Of a stretch of DNA of 64,000 nt, positions 8,830-18,369 are shown piece by piece (positions within the stretch are counted from its first letter, which is position 1; each line of letters starts with the position of its first letter). Location: assembly GCF_938039245.1 (NCBI RefSeq), contig NZ_CALHVN010000012.1, forward strand, positions 1 to 64,000. Reading direction: 5' to 3'. Made by a program: the position numbers and the translations under genes. The DNA is from an uncultured Campylobacter sp. (GTDB lineage Bacteria > Campylobacterota > Campylobacteria > Campylobacterales > Campylobacteraceae). The notes below the pieces were generated by a model, which was not told the origin of the DNA, ran no database searches, and saw nothing but the letters and a program-made list of their open reading frames with translations.

Positions 8830-9603
8830 TTAGTATCTAACGTTATTAACCTTCAAAAAATCCCTCAGCGCTTCATATTCGCCGTTTTCAAAGTATCGCC
8901 ATTTGCCGGGCTTTAGCATACCAAGATCGACACGACCGAAACTAACGCGTTTTAGATCCATTACCTCAAGGTCAAAATAGCCGAAAAAGCGGCGTAGCTC
9001 ACGGTTTTGTCCCTCGTTTATCACAACTTTTAGCTTTGTAAAACCGCCGCTGGCACCAAAAATTTTATAGTCTAAAAACGGCTTAAATTCCATCGATTTT
9101 ATCGCGGTTTTAGCATGAGCGCCCTTGGTGGCGTCCGCGGCAAAAAAACCCTCGTTCATCGCCGTTATCACCTCGGGCGTTATCTCGCCTTTTACCTTTA
9201 GATAGTATTCGCGCTCTACGTCGCTGTTCATCAGCGCAGTTGCGATCGCCGGAGCATCTGTTAGTAAAAGTAGCCCCTCGCTAGCGTAGTCAAGTCGCCC
9301 GATACTAACAAATTTAGCAAACTGTCGGTCCAAACTATCATAGATAGTTTTGCGTCCGCGGTCATCCTTTTTACTAACCAGCTCGCCTTTTTGTTTGTGA
9401 TAAACGATCACGGTAAATTCTTTTTTTAGCCTCACCATTCGGCCGTTTATCTTTACTTTATCCTCATCGCTAACGCTAGTAGCTAGCTCGCTAACGACGC
9501 GGCCGTTTACGCTAACTTTACCCTGCTTTATGAGCTCGTCGGCCTCTCTGCGCGAATAACTAGTGTTATGCGATATAAATTTGTTTAGTCTGCTTTTTTG
9601 CAT
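8830..9603 (-). CDS. rluB: RluB-type 23S rRNA pseudouridine synthase
   Basis: This is a 257-residue RsuA/RluB-family enzyme. An N-terminal S4 RNA-binding domain (about 1-50, LNKFISHNTSYSRREAD) is followed by the catalytic domain with GRLDYASEGLLLLTD, in which Asp105 is the nucleophile. It converts a specific uridine of large-subunit rRNA to pseudouridine. It lies one base downstream of the kdsD-like gene and in the same direction as rnj and ksgA. That RNA-processing group is also adjacent in C. jejuni, which supports the rluB assignment over rsuA. Confidence 0.88.
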   Translation of the reverse strand: MQKSRLNKFISHNTSYSRREADELIKQGKVSVNGRVVSELATSVSDEDKVKINGRMVRLKKEFTVIVYHKQKGELVSKKDDRGRKTIYDSLDRQFAKFVSIGRLDYASEGLLLLTDAPAIATALMNSDVEREYYLKVKGEITPEVITAMNEGFFAADATKGAHAKTAIKSMEFKPFLDYKIFGASGGFTKLKVVINEGQNRELRRFFGYFDLEVMDLKRVSFGRVDLGMLKPGKWRYFENGEYEALRDFLKVNNVRY

Positions 9604-9604
9604 T

Positions 9605-10564
9605 TTATAGTCCTAAATTTGCAAGGTCATGGATGTGCAAAACGCCTATGGGCACGCCGTTTTCCACGACGGCTAGTAGCTGGATCTTGTAGCGCTCAAT
9701 GAGCGCTAACGCATCTATCGCTAACATCTCTTTATCATTTAGCTCTTTTGGCTTTAGCGTCGCGTATTTGATCGCGGCATCGTTTAGATCAAAGTCCTCT
9801 CTCATCAGCGCCCGTCTAAGGTCTCCGTCGCTTAAAATAGCGTCCAAAACTCCGTCTTTATCCACGATGAGAACGGTGCCGAGTTTGCCGTGCGTCATAG
9901 TATCGATCGCCTGCTTTAGGCTCGCATTCCAGCGCACTATCGGTAAATTTTCGCTTCGCATCACGTCTTTTGCCTTTAAAAATAGCCTCTTGCCGAGGCT
10001 TCCACCGGGATGAAAATTTGCAAAATCCTCTTTTTTAAATCCGCGCTTTTTCATCAAACAAACGGCTAACGCATCGCCTAAGGCTAACGTTAGCGTCGTC
10101 GAGCTAGTCGGCGCGGCGTCCAGCGGGCAGGCCTCCTTGCTAATGTCAAGCTTCACGAACGCGTCGCTAAATTTGCCCAGCGTGCTAAATTTATCCCTAG
10201 CCATCGCTACTATCGGTACGCCGAAACGCTGCACGTGAGGCAGGATTTTGGTTAGCTCCTCGCTCTCACCGCTAAAGCTGATAGCTAGCAGCGTGTCGTC
10301 CTTACCGATCATACCTAGATCGCCGTGCATCGCCTCGGTCGGATGCATGAAAAAGCTAGGCGTACCCGTACTAGCAAGCGTCGCGGCGATCTTGGCGCCC
10401 ACGTGTCCGCTCTTGCCCACGCCGGTAACTACGACTTTGCCTTTGGTTTCGTATAAAACCTCGACCGCTTTTTCAAATTCGCCGTCTAAAATCTCGGCAT
10501 TCCTCGTTAGCTCGTTAGCTTCCGTTTTTAGCACGTTAGCGGCTATTTTGATTGTATCGATCAT
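9605..10564 (-). CDS. kdsD: Arabinose-5-phosphate isomerase (SIS plus tandem CBS)
   Basis: This is a 319-residue protein with an N-terminal SIS sugar-isomerase domain (about 30-170, with VVTGVGKSGHVGAKIAATLAS and the HPTEAMHGDLG stretch). Two CBS domains fill about 195-319. The arrangement is that of KdsD/KpsF, which converts ribulose-5-phosphate to arabinose-5-phosphate for Kdo synthesis in LPS or capsule. Only one copy is in view, so kdsD versus kpsF cannot be settled. The start is ATG at 10564, nine bases after rnj. Confidence 0.9.
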   Translation of the reverse strand: MIDTIKIAANVLKTEANELTRNAEILDGEFEKAVEVLYETKGKVVVTGVGKSGHVGAKIAATLASTGTPSFFMHPTEAMHGDLGMIGKDDTLLAISFSGESEELTKILPHVQRFGVPIVAMARDKFSTLGKFSDAFVKLDISKEACPLDAAPTSSTTLTLALGDALAVCLMKKRGFKKEDFANFHPGGSLGKRLFLKAKDVMRSENLPIVRWNASLKQAIDTMTHGKLGTVLIVDKDGVLDAILSDGDLRRALMREDFDLNDAAIKYATLKPKELNDKEMLAIDALALIERYKIQLLAVVENGVPIGVLHIHDLANLGL

Positions 10565-10573
10565 TTTGCGCCC

Positions 10574-12724
10574 TTACATCAGGTATATAATCGGCACGAT
10601 GGTCGGGTATTTTTTGACTTTCCTAAATATATGCTTGCGGATAACTTGGCGGATCTGGCCTTCAAGTATCCTGCCGTCTTTCAAAAGCTCCTCTTTGACG
10701 TTGCTTAGATACTGCTCTAGCACGCCTTCCATCTCTTTTCTAAACTCGCCGTCTTGCTTATCGCCAACCAGACCGTAGCTGATGACGCGAGGCTTGTTGA
10801 TGAGCTTAGCGCCGTGGCGGGAAATTTGCGCGATGATCATCACGACGCCCGCTTCGGCCAAATTTTGCCTGTCAATCACGACGTCGTCTGAAATTTGCTT
10901 GTTGATTTGGTTATCGATAAATACCTTGCCCGTTTTTACCGTCTTGGCGCGCTTCATGTATTTTTGGCAAATTTCTATCTGATCGCCGTCGCTCATCAGA
11001 TAGATGTTTCGCTCGTCCACGCCGCAGGCTACGGCCGTTTCTTTATGCTTTGCGATGTGGTTGTACTCGCCGTGGACGGGAAGGAAAAATTTAGGCTTTA
11101 TTAGGCGCAGCATCAGTTTTTGCTCCTCCTGTGCGGCGTGACCGCTCACGTGTATCTCGCTAAAGTCCTGATACGCGACGCTAGCACCTGATTTGATGAG
11201 GAAATTTAGCACCGTAGAGACACTGCTTTCGTTGCCAGGGATTGCCTTTGAGCTGATGATGATCTGATCGGTCGGCTTTATCTTTATATATTTGTGCTCG
11301 TCGGTAGCCATTCGGTATAGCGCGCTCATCGTCTCGCCCTGAGAGCCGGTGGTGACGATCAGCACTTCGTTATCTTTAAATTTACCGACCTCGTTAGCAT
11401 CGATAAAAATTTTCTTATCGAGCTTGATATAGCCAAGCTCCATCGCCGTGTAGAGGTTGCGCTCCATGCTGCGGCCGATGACGCAGACCTTGCGGTTGTA
11501 TTTTAGCCCCCAGTCGATCGCCTGATAGACGCGGTGGATGTTGGAGCTAAACGTACTCATTATCACGCGGCCTTTGGCTTTTGAGAAAATCGCATCAAAG
11601 GTCTTGCCAACGCTGCTTTCGCTTTTAGTAAAGCCCTCTCGGTAGCTGTTTGTACTATCGCTCATGAGGCACAGTACGCCGCGCTCGCCGTAGTATGCGA
11701 GCCTGCCAAGGTCTGTTGGGTAGCCGTCGATCGGCGTATGGTCGATCTTAAAGTCGCCAGTGTGGATAATAGTGCCCGCCTTTGTCGTGATGGCTAGCGC
11801 GCTAGCGTCGATGATGGAGTGCGTGATGTGTATCCACTCGACCTCAAAGTCCCCTATCAGATACGGCTTGCGCTTTTCGACCGAGCGGAAAAGCGAACGC
11901 TCCTGCTTTAGTCCGTGCTCTTCAAATTTATTATTTATCATACCAAGCGGTAACGGCGTGGCGTAAATCGGAAATTTAAACTCTTTATAAAAGTAGGGCA
12001 CCGCGCCGATGTGATCCTCGTGTGCGTGCGTGATGACGACGCCTTTTATCTTGTCTTTTATCTTACGTACGTAGTCAAAGTCGGGGATCAGGATATCCAC
12101 GCCGTGCATACTCTCGCTAGGAAAGCTCATACCGATATCCACGATGATCGCGCTCGTGTCGGTCTCAAATATCGTCATATTTCCGCCGATCTCGCCCAGT
12201 CCGCCAAGAGGCGTGACTCGGATCCTGTGATCGGTCGAGTTTAGGTATTTCATCGGCTCGAGGCGTAGTTCGTGGACGGCTTTGTTTGCCTCCATGGCGC
12301 TAGCTATATCTTGCTGCCACTGCTCATTTCCGCTTAGCTTGGCGGGTAAATTTTTCTTCGGTTTTCTCTGTTTTTTAGGCTTAGCTTCTGCTGTTTGATT
12401 TTCGGCGTTACCGGCTTGCTTGTTAGCGTTTTTATTTTCGCCTTGCGCGCCGTTTTGGGAGTTTTGTTTGCTATTTTTACCGCGATTTTTTTTGCCGTTT
12501 TGTTTGTTAGCGTTAGTATGTTCGCCGTTTTGCGCGTGCTGTTCGCCGCCGTCAAAAGGCTCTAAAAAGAAATTATCTATCACGCTTTGACTGGCTTTTT
12601 GCTCGCCGTTTTGCGCGCTTTGATCTAAATTTTCTTGTTTATTTTTATTTCTCGGGCGAAATCTGCGTTTTTTATTGCTCTTGCCCTGAGAAACCACCGC
12701 TTTTTCTTCGTTCTTGTCGTTCAT
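10574..12724 (-). CDS. rnj: Ribonuclease J with long disordered N-terminal extension
   Basis: This is a 716-residue beta-CASP metallo-beta-lactamase RNase. The catalytic core begins around residue 168 and carries HAHEDH (233-238), with further metal-binding motifs such as HTGDF and HVSGHA downstream. RNase J provides 5'-3' exonuclease and endonuclease activity in mRNA decay and rRNA maturation. Residues 1-130 are low complexity, rich in Asn, Gln, Lys and Gly. Helicobacter RNase J has a comparable extension that contributes to partner binding. The first 53 bases overlap the 3' end of ksgA in another frame. Confidence 0.93.
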   Translation of the reverse strand: MNDKNEEKAVVSQGKSNKKRRFRPRNKNKQENLDQSAQNGEQKASQSVIDNFFLEPFDGGEQHAQNGEHTNANKQNGKKNRGKNSKQNSQNGAQGENKNANKQAGNAENQTAEAKPKKQRKPKKNLPAKLSGNEQWQQDIASAMEANKAVHELRLEPMKYLNSTDHRIRVTPLGGLGEIGGNMTIFETDTSAIIVDIGMSFPSESMHGVDILIPDFDYVRKIKDKIKGVVITHAHEDHIGAVPYFYKEFKFPIYATPLPLGMINNKFEEHGLKQERSLFRSVEKRKPYLIGDFEVEWIHITHSIIDASALAITTKAGTIIHTGDFKIDHTPIDGYPTDLGRLAYYGERGVLCLMSDSTNSYREGFTKSESSVGKTFDAIFSKAKGRVIMSTFSSNIHRVYQAIDWGLKYNRKVCVIGRSMERNLYTAMELGYIKLDKKIFIDANEVGKFKDNEVLIVTTGSQGETMSALYRMATDEHKYIKIKPTDQIIISSKAIPGNESSVSTVLNFLIKSGASVAYQDFSEIHVSGHAAQEEQKLMLRLIKPKFFLPVHGEYNHIAKHKETAVACGVDERNIYLMSDGDQIEICQKYMKRAKTVKTGKVFIDNQINKQISDDVVIDRQNLAEAGVVMIIAQISRHGAKLINKPRVISYGLVGDKQDGEFRKEMEGVLEQYLSNVKEELLKDGRILEGQIRQVIRKHIFRKVKKYPTIVPIIYLM

Positions 12725-13535
12725 TATCTTCCTTTAAATTTTTAAATACTTCTAGATAAAGATCGACATTTAGCTCGTGCGGACGGATATTTGCGCTCAA
12801 ATTTAGCAGACTGAAAATTCGCTCTATTTCAGGCTTTTTATAGCTTGAACTCAAATTTTTCATTAGCGTTTTTCTAGGCGCGCTAAAGGCGATTTTGAGG
12901 TAAGCTTTAAATTTTTCGTATTCAAATTTACTCCCAAATATTCCGGTTTCGCCTATTAAATTTTTACTTTTTTGCAGTTTTATAACCGAGGAAGTTACTT
13001 TCGGCGGCGGGTTAAAGTAGCTCGCATCCACGTCAAAAAGCAGCTCGCAGCCGCCTTGAAGCGAGGCTAAAATCGCCAAAGAGCTAAAATCTCTATCGCC
13101 GCTTTTTGCACTAAATTTGAGCGCGACTTCCTTTTGTATCATCACGACCAGGCCGCGACATTTCTCGTCTTCGATCGCATTTAGGATCATCTTTGTAGCG
13201 ACGTAGTAGGGCAGGTTTGCCGCTAAAAAATACAGCTCATCACTTAGGCCGTCTTCGCTCCACTGATCCAGCGCGTCTTTGCAAAAAAGTTTCAATCGTC
13301 CGTTTTGAATTTCGTTTGCGAATTTTTTCTGCAGCAGCGCAAAAAGCTCGGTGTCTATCTCGTAGCTAGTTACGCCGCAAATCCGCAAAATTCTAAATGT
13401 CAAATCACCTAAGCCAGGCCCAATTTCAACGATATTTTGCGTATCTTTGGGAATCGCTTGGATGATTTTGTTTAGCGTCGCTTCGTCGTGTAAAAAATTT
13501 TGCCCGAAGCATTTTTTTGCTTTAATATTTTCCAT
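12672..13535 (-). CDS. rsmA: 16S rRNA dimethyladenosine transferase KsgA/RsmA
   Basis: This is an enzyme of about 287 residues that dimethylates two adjacent adenosines near the 3' end of 16S rRNA. The N-terminus KKCFGQNFLHD, the SAM-binding IVEIGPGLGDLT and the catalytic AANLPYYVAT (NLPY) are all present. The open frame extends nine codons further upstream. The family start is the Met of MENIKAKK at 13535, so I use that. The C-terminal tail is basic and polar (ERQERRKSGG) and runs 53 bases into rnj. The long overlap with a conserved downstream gene implies coupled expression. Confidence 0.93.
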   Translation of the reverse strand: MENIKAKKCFGQNFLHDEATLNKIIQAIPKDTQNIVEIGPGLGDLTFRILRICGVTSYEIDTELFALLQKKFANEIQNGRLKLFCKDALDQWSEDGLSDELYFLAANLPYYVATKMILNAIEDEKCRGLVVMIQKEVALKFSAKSGDRDFSSLAILASLQGGCELLFDVDASYFNPPPKVTSSVIKLQKSKNLIGETGIFGSKFEYEKFKAYLKIAFSAPRKTLMKNLSSSYKKPEIERIFSLLNLSANIRPHELNVDLYLEVFKNLKEDNERQERRKSGGFSGQEQ

Positions 13536-13734
13536 TTTAACTCCGCAGAGTAGCGAAGCCACTCTTTACGGGCGGGAGCAAGCTCCCTGCACCCACCTAA
13601 AGCACACCGATGTTTGCGGCATCGGCGTAAATTTACCTTAAATTTCCGCCGATTTTACCCAAAAATATCTTATGTAATGATTAGATAAGTCAAATTTAGC
13701 TAAAATAAAGCCAAATTTTAGCTAAAGAAGAGCG

Positions 13735-14490
13735 ATGAACCATTTTGCAAAACGCATAATCCCATGCCTAGACGTCAAAGACGGACGAGTGGTAAAGGGC
13801 GTAAATTTCGTAGGTCTTGTGGATGCGGGCGATCCGGTCGAGATAGCCAAACGCTACAACGAGGAGGGCGCGGACGAGCTGTGCTTCCTCGACATCACGG
13901 CGTCGCATCTGGGGCGCGATACGATCGTGGATGTCGTAGAGCGGGTCGCGCGCGAGCTTTTTATCCCGCTGACCGTGGGCGGCGGCATACGTACGATCGA
14001 CGATATCTCGCGCCTGTTAAATGTCGGTTGCGACAAGATTAGCCTTAACTCGGCCGCGATAAAAAATCCAAATTTGATAGACGAAGCGGCGAATAAATTC
14101 GGCTCGCAGTGCGTCGTAGTCGCAATCGACGCGAAGAGGACGGGCGAGAGTTATAGGGTTTTTATAAACGGCGGCAGGCTAGATACCGGCAGGGACGCGC
14201 TTGCTTGGGCGAAAGAGGCGCAGGAGCGCGGCGCGGGCGAAATTTTACTTACGTCGATGGACTGCGACGGCGTTAAAAGCGGCTTTGAGTTAAATTTGAC
14301 GCGTATTTTCAGTGCACTTGATATCCCCGTCATCGCAAGCGGCGGCGCGGGTAAAATGGAGCACTTCAAAGACGCATTTTTAGCAGGCGCTGACGCATGC
14401 CTAGCGGCGTCGATTTTTCACTTTAGAGAGATCGAGATTAGGGCGCTTAAAACATACCTCAGACAAAACGGTATTGAGGTTAGGCTATGA
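13735..14490 (+). CDS. hisF: Imidazole glycerol phosphate synthase cyclase subunit
   Basis: This is a 251-residue (beta/alpha)8-barrel enzyme. With HisH it converts PRFAR to imidazole glycerol phosphate and AICAR in histidine synthesis. The N-terminal [18 protein letters not shown] holds the catalytic Asp. The second phosphate site and catalytic Asp lie in VVVAIDAKR and [10 protein letters not shown], and the barrel ends with VIASGGAG. It starts at ATG 13735 and runs divergently from ksgA. Its stop overlaps ATG of a 14-codon dead-end frame. HisH is not adjacent, so the his genes are scattered, as is common in Campylobacter. Confidence 0.95.
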   Translation: MNHFAKRIIPCLDVKDGRVVKGVNFVGLVDAGDPVEIAKRYNEEGADELCFLDITASHLGRDTIVDVVERVARELFIPLTVGGGIRTIDDISRLLNVGCDKISLNSAAIKNPNLIDEAANKFGSQCVVVAIDAKRTGESYRVFINGGRLDTGRDALAWAKEAQERGAGEILLTSMDCDGVKSGFELNLTRIFSALDIPVIASGGAGKMEHFKDAFLAGADACLAASIFHFREIEIRALKTYLRQNGIEVRL

Positions 14491-14527
14491 AATTTGAGCT
14501 CAAATTTAGCGCACAAAAGGGCAGGGT

Positions 14528-15193
14528 GTGATTATTTCAGCGGGACGAAACGAGATATTTCCTTTCGCGCTACCGATGGGCGTAGGGCTAGTGGATACGA
14601 GCATAAATTTGACGGCGCTTTTACAAAAGCGAGCTATGGTTGATGGTCGCGGCAGATACGAGCAAAATTTGACGGCTGATAGGCAGCTTGACGGAAGGCT
14701 AAATTTGATAGATTCGCCTATTTTGCAAAGCACGAAATCCGCACAAAATCCGGATAAAATTTTAAACGCGTTGCCGAGAGAAATCATTTTTATAGGCTCG
14801 GCAGGACTTTATAAATATGGCGAAGTTTTTGAAATTTACGAGAGCTCGGCCGCGGCAAACATCGAGATTTCAAGCCTAGAAAATAAAAGCTATTCGCCGA
14901 TAAAAAACGAAATCGCTTCTATTGTTCCACGTGGAACATACAAGGTAAATTCATCAAATTTCATCACGACCGATAAAAATTTAGCTCACAAGCTTTTCGA
15001 TCACGGATATTTTTTAGAAAATATGGAATTTTTTGCCGTACTTAAAGTCGCGCAAAAATTTCAAATCCCCGCTTACGGCATATTCGTAGCGACGAATTTT
15101 TGCGACAAAAACGCACATGCCGATTTTATAAAAAACCACGAGCAAGCCAAAAAAGAGCTCGAAAAATACCTAAAACAAAAGGAAATCATTTGA
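14528..15193 (+). CDS. Nucleoside phosphorylase-like hypothetical (Cj1712-type)
   Basis: This is a 221-residue protein starting at GTG 14528. Features compatible with the PNP/MTAN fold are an [13 protein letters not shown] strand-loop and an [15 protein letters not shown] helix, where a conserved Glu would contact ribose. It also has a [13 protein letters not shown] strand. A conserved hypothetical occupies the same place beside rlmN in C. jejuni, to my recollection. It overlaps the rlmN start by four bases (TTGA), so the two are translationally coupled. Enzyme activity is inferred from fold-like motifs only. It could be a nucleosidase or an inactive relative. Confidence 0.6.
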   Translation: MIISAGRNEIFPFALPMGVGLVDTSINLTALLQKRAMVDGRGRYEQNLTADRQLDGRLNLIDSPILQSTKSAQNPDKILNALPREIIFIGSAGLYKYGEVFEIYESSAAANIEISSLENKSYSPIKNEIASIVPRGTYKVNSSNFITTDKNLAHKLFDHGYFLENMEFFAVLKVAQKFQIPAYGIFVATNFCDKNAHADFIKNHEQAKKELEKYLKQKEII

Positions 15194-16281
15194 AAAATTT
15201 GCTTGATTTTACATTAGACGAGCTAAAAGAACAGCTCTCGCCTCCGTTTCGCGCAAAGCAAATTTTCGAGTGGCTATACAAAAAAAACGCAACGAGTTTT
15301 GACGAGATGCTAAATTTGCCGAAGGATCTGCGCGCAAATTTGGCGCAGGAGTTTTACCTCGACCCGCTAAAATGCGTCAAATTCGAGCAGAGTAGCGACG
15401 GCTCGATCAAATATCTTTTTGAGCTTAGAGACGGGCTACGGATAGAAAGCGTGCTGCTGCCGATGAAAGAGGAGCTCAGCGATGAAAACGGCGAAGTAGC
15501 GCGTCACGCTCGTTATACGATCTGCGTTAGTTCGCAGGTAGGCTGCCGCATGGGCTGTTCGTTTTGCCTAACGGGTAAGAGCGGACTAACGAGAAATCTA
15601 ACGCCGGGCGAGATCGTAGGGCAAATTTTGTGGATAAAAAGAGAAAATAAAATCCCATACGAACGCCGCGTAAACATCGTATATATGGGTATGGGCGAGC
15701 CGCTAGATAACCTAGAAAACGTTAGTAAAGCTATAAAAATTTTAAAAGAAAACGACGGATTAGCTATCGCGCCGCGCCGCCAGACCGTTAGTACGAGCGG
15801 GTTAGGCAGCCAGATAAAAAAGCTCGGCGAGATGGATCTGGGCGTGCTGTTAGCGATATCTTTGCACGCCGTTACTAACGAGCTCCGCAGTAAACTGATG
15901 CCGATAAATAACGCCTACAAAATCGAGTCCGTTATGGAAGCAGTGAGGGGCTTTCCGATCGATATGCGCAAGCGAGTGATGTTTGAGTATCTCGTCATAA
16001 AAGACATGAACGACGGTATAAAAGATGCCAAAAAGCTCGTTTCGCTACTGCACGGTATCAAAGCGAAGGTAAATTTGATCTACTTTAACCCGCACGAAGG
16101 CAGCGAATACGGACGCCCGAACACGGCCGATATGGAGGCATTTCAGGCATATTTGCGAGATCACGGCGTGACCTGCACCATCAGACAAAGCAAGGGTCTT
16201 GACATCAGCGCGGCGTGCGGTCAGCTAAAAGAGCGCGACAATCAAACAAGCGGCAAAACGCTAGCCAAGACGGCAAAATGA
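15190..16281 (+). CDS. rlmN: Dual-specificity 23S rRNA/tRNA (adenine-C2) methyltransferase RlmN
   Basis: This is a radical SAM enzyme of about 363 residues that methylates C2 of A2503 in 23S rRNA and of A37 in some tRNAs. The cluster motif CRMGCSFC and the downstream MGMGEPLDN are present. The conserved second Cys is near the C-terminus in ISAACGQL. The frame is open further upstream, but the family begins [12 protein letters not shown] therefore place the start at TTG 15190, which overlaps the stop of the upstream gene. Confidence 0.92.
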   Translation: MKNLLDFTLDELKEQLSPPFRAKQIFEWLYKKNATSFDEMLNLPKDLRANLAQEFYLDPLKCVKFEQSSDGSIKYLFELRDGLRIESVLLPMKEELSDENGEVARHARYTICVSSQVGCRMGCSFCLTGKSGLTRNLTPGEIVGQILWIKRENKIPYERRVNIVYMGMGEPLDNLENVSKAIKILKENDGLAIAPRRQTVSTSGLGSQIKKLGEMDLGVLLAISLHAVTNELRSKLMPINNAYKIESVMEAVRGFPIDMRKRVMFEYLVIKDMNDGIKDAKKLVSLLHGIKAKVNLIYFNPHEGSEYGRPNTADMEAFQAYLRDHGVTCTIRQSKGLDISAACGQLKERDNQTSGKTLAKTAK

Positions 16282-16382
16282 CGCTACTTGATATATCCCA
16301 GATAGTTTTCGTCTGCGTTGTGGTTTTTGCGGGGCTCGGTCTAATCATAAAGACGGCTTTTTATGACGAACGAAACCGATGA
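16278..16382 (+). CDS. 34-residue single-helix membrane protein
   Basis: This short ORF starts at ATG 16278, overlapping the rlmN stop (ATGA), and ends at TGA 16382, running 20 bases into the next gene. It encodes 34 residues: a short N-terminus, one transmembrane helix (about 8-25) and a charged tail (YDERNR). C. jejuni has a small hydrophobic protein annotated directly after rlmN (Cj1714, from memory), which supports it being real. Function is unknown. Confidence 0.6.
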   Translation: MTLLDISQIVFVCVVVFAGLGLIIKTAFYDERNR

Positions 16383-16692
16383 AATAGCATTTTTAAGAGA
16401 GCAAATAGACAGAAATAACGACGACTCGTTTTTCGTTTTGCTCTATGATTTTTGCTATTTCGATAAAAAAGTTTTTAAGAAAATCCTAAAAATTTGCCTA
16501 GAAACCGAGATAGAAGATAGAAATTTGCGTGCTGAAATTTTAGATATTTTACACTTTACGACCTATTTGATGCTCTGTCATCGCGATAAAAAGGATATGT
16601 ATAAGATAAAAAATTTCAAAAAAGTCAAGAAAAAATTCGGCGATTATTTTCAGATCGTAAGGCAGATCGGTAGGAAATTTATAACGGAGTAA
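16363..16692 (+). CDS. Hypothetical protein, 109 residues
   Basis: This small, charged, mostly helical protein contains an acidic N-terminus, a hydrophobic centre (HFTTYLMLCH) and a basic C-terminus. No family is recognised. It overlaps the upstream 34-residue ORF and ends two bases before the next hypothetical. The pair probably forms a short accessory operon, possibly an immunity-type pair given the domain in the next gene. Confidence 0.5.
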   Translation: MTNETDEIAFLREQIDRNNDDSFFVLLYDFCYFDKKVFKKILKICLETEIEDRNLRAEILDILHFTTYLMLCHRDKKDMYKIKNFKKVKKKFGDYFQIVRQIGRKFITE

Positions 16693-16694
16693 CA

Positions 16695-17615
16695 ATGAAC
16701 GCGCAAAAAATAATGGACGAAATCGACGTATTTTTAAGCAAATCGCTACTTAAAAAATCAACGATAACCAAAGCACAGATCGTAAATTTCATAGAAACAA
16801 AATGGGCGGAAGCAGACAAGGAAAAGTACAAAATCTACGATGCATACATCTACGCGCATCGCATGATAGACGAATACGAAGAGCTGAAAGACTGCGCCAA
16901 CGTCCTGCGCTGGATCGATGAGATGTATAAGTGCGATAAGGCAAAAGATTGGCCGTCCTACGTGAAGGACTATTATAGGGGCGAGCGCTGTCTAGCCTGC
17001 GGTCAAAAAGAAGCGGCGATAAAATATCTGCAAAAAAGCTACGAAGCGGACAGGGACCATGTCTTTGCCGGAGACGAACGCATCGCTAAATTTTTTAAAG
17101 ATTATCTTGCAAATCCCGAAATTTTGCCTGAATTTATAGAAGAAGAGTATGGTGAAGATGAATTTGACGATTTTGGATTTGAGATAGAACTCGAACATTT
17201 CAGTAAAATTTTAGAGCAAGAGGCAAAATTTTATTGCACATTTCTAAACAAAAAAGGCGATGAGGTATACGAGCCAAGCCGCACGCACTCAAATGCAGTT
17301 GATTTTTTAAGGCAAAATCAAGAGAAAGTTTTAAACGAAATTCTGACCGAGATTTTCAAGAATTATCCAAAATGGCAAGAAATTTACGACTATCCGAGCA
17401 AGACAAAGAATGATTTTATACCAAATATCTGCGCGCCTCACGAGCTTGGCAGGCTTGTGGAGCTACAAAATATCTATATTTTACTTAGTGGCAAAACCGC
17501 GAAAATAGGCTTTGAGTTTAGCTGCTCGTGGGATATGGAGCACGGCCTAGGCGTGATGACGCAAGGCGGTAAAGTCCTAAAAATCGGCAGCGGCGAGACG
17601 GCATTCGGCTTTTAG
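16695..17615 (+). CDS. Hypothetical protein with DUF6985-like C-terminal domain
   Basis: This is a 306-residue protein. The first half is helical with a TPR-like look (KEAAIKYLQKSYEAD). The C-terminal third contains KIGFEFSCSWDMEHGLGVMT, which resembles the DUF6985 domain found in many bacterial proteins, often beside polymorphic-toxin immunity genes. The domain assignment is from memory. An acidic linker (EEEYGEDEFDDF) joins the two parts. No toxin gene lies nearby. It may be an orphan immunity protein or a general stress-type protein. Confidence 0.5.
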   Translation: MNAQKIMDEIDVFLSKSLLKKSTITKAQIVNFIETKWAEADKEKYKIYDAYIYAHRMIDEYEELKDCANVLRWIDEMYKCDKAKDWPSYVKDYYRGERCLACGQKEAAIKYLQKSYEADRDHVFAGDERIAKFFKDYLANPEILPEFIEEEYGEDEFDDFGFEIELEHFSKILEQEAKFYCTFLNKKGDEVYEPSRTHSNAVDFLRQNQEKVLNEILTEIFKNYPKWQEIYDYPSKTKNDFIPNICAPHELGRLVELQNIYILLSGKTAKIGFEFSCSWDMEHGLGVMTQGGKVLKIGSGETAFGF

Positions 17616-17622
17616 CCTTTGG

Positions 17623-18021
17623 CTATAAATTTGCCCGGCCGCCGCGCGCAAATTGATTTTTACTCGTCAAAGGTTTTATTTTCGTGTGATAAAAGTATAT
17701 ATATAAAAGCCCAATCGGTGCGATAAAAACAGCAAAACTCCAACAAATAAGCATCGTCACGATTTTAGCGACAAGTAGAAAAAGAGCATTTACAAAAAAG
17801 ACGTTTTTGCTAAATATGAAGCCTATGATACTTTCATAAACAAAGCGAGAATATGGATACAAAAAGGTGTTTGCGATAAAGATAATATAGCTAAAAATTC
17901 GCTTATCGCCTCCGTTATACATAAGCGCTATAAACGAAGCCGTAAAGATAGAGTCGAAAAATAGCTGCCGCAGGTAATAAGGCGCGCTAAGTCCGCCGAA
18001 AGTCTTTTTAATAAAACTCAT
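17623..18021 (-). CDS. Small integral membrane protein, unknown
   Basis: This is a 132-residue protein with three to four hydrophobic segments and the sequence LYPYSRFVYESIIGF in a loop. The C-terminal tail is polar and basic. It converges on the DUF6985-like gene with seven bases between stop codons. No family is recognised, and it carries no obvious catalytic residues. Confidence 0.5.
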   Translation of the reverse strand: MSFIKKTFGGLSAPYYLRQLFFDSIFTASFIALMYNGGDKRIFSYIIFIANTFLYPYSRFVYESIIGFIFSKNVFFVNALFLLVAKIVTMLICWSFAVFIAPIGLLYIYFYHTKIKPLTSKNQFARGGRANL

Positions 18022-18369
18022 GAAAAATATCCTTGAATAAAATTTGCGTGATTCTTCTCTATAAATTTCCGCTTAATCCAATCGGTTGGTGCTAAAGCCC
18101 GTTTCCAGCCGTCTAAATTTAACCGCGCGATAACTAACAAGACCAAATTTACTAACGAAATTTACGTTAGTTTATCTTTTGAGCTTTTTATGCGAGCATA
18201 TCGTGTCTAATCGCAGCTAAATTTTGCGGCATCTTTTGTGCTTGACGCTGTCGCTGGCGAATGTTGCATATCTAAAATTTACCGTTTTTATGCCGCAAGA
18301 TTTTATAAAACTAGCGAACGGAAAATAAAACACTGATAATAAAAACAGCCTGACAAATCGGTTCAAAAT
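18022..18369. other. Gene-free stretch
   Basis: About 350 bp between a membrane-protein gene and an RluA-family gene, both on the minus strand. I see no ORF of useful length, tRNA or strong hairpin. It presumably holds the promoter of the membrane-protein gene. Confidence 0.5.

Noticed and set aside
14486..14530. 14-codon ATG frame overlapping the hisF stop
   Set aside because: It ends before the next gene and is too short to support. The next gene starts at GTG 14528.
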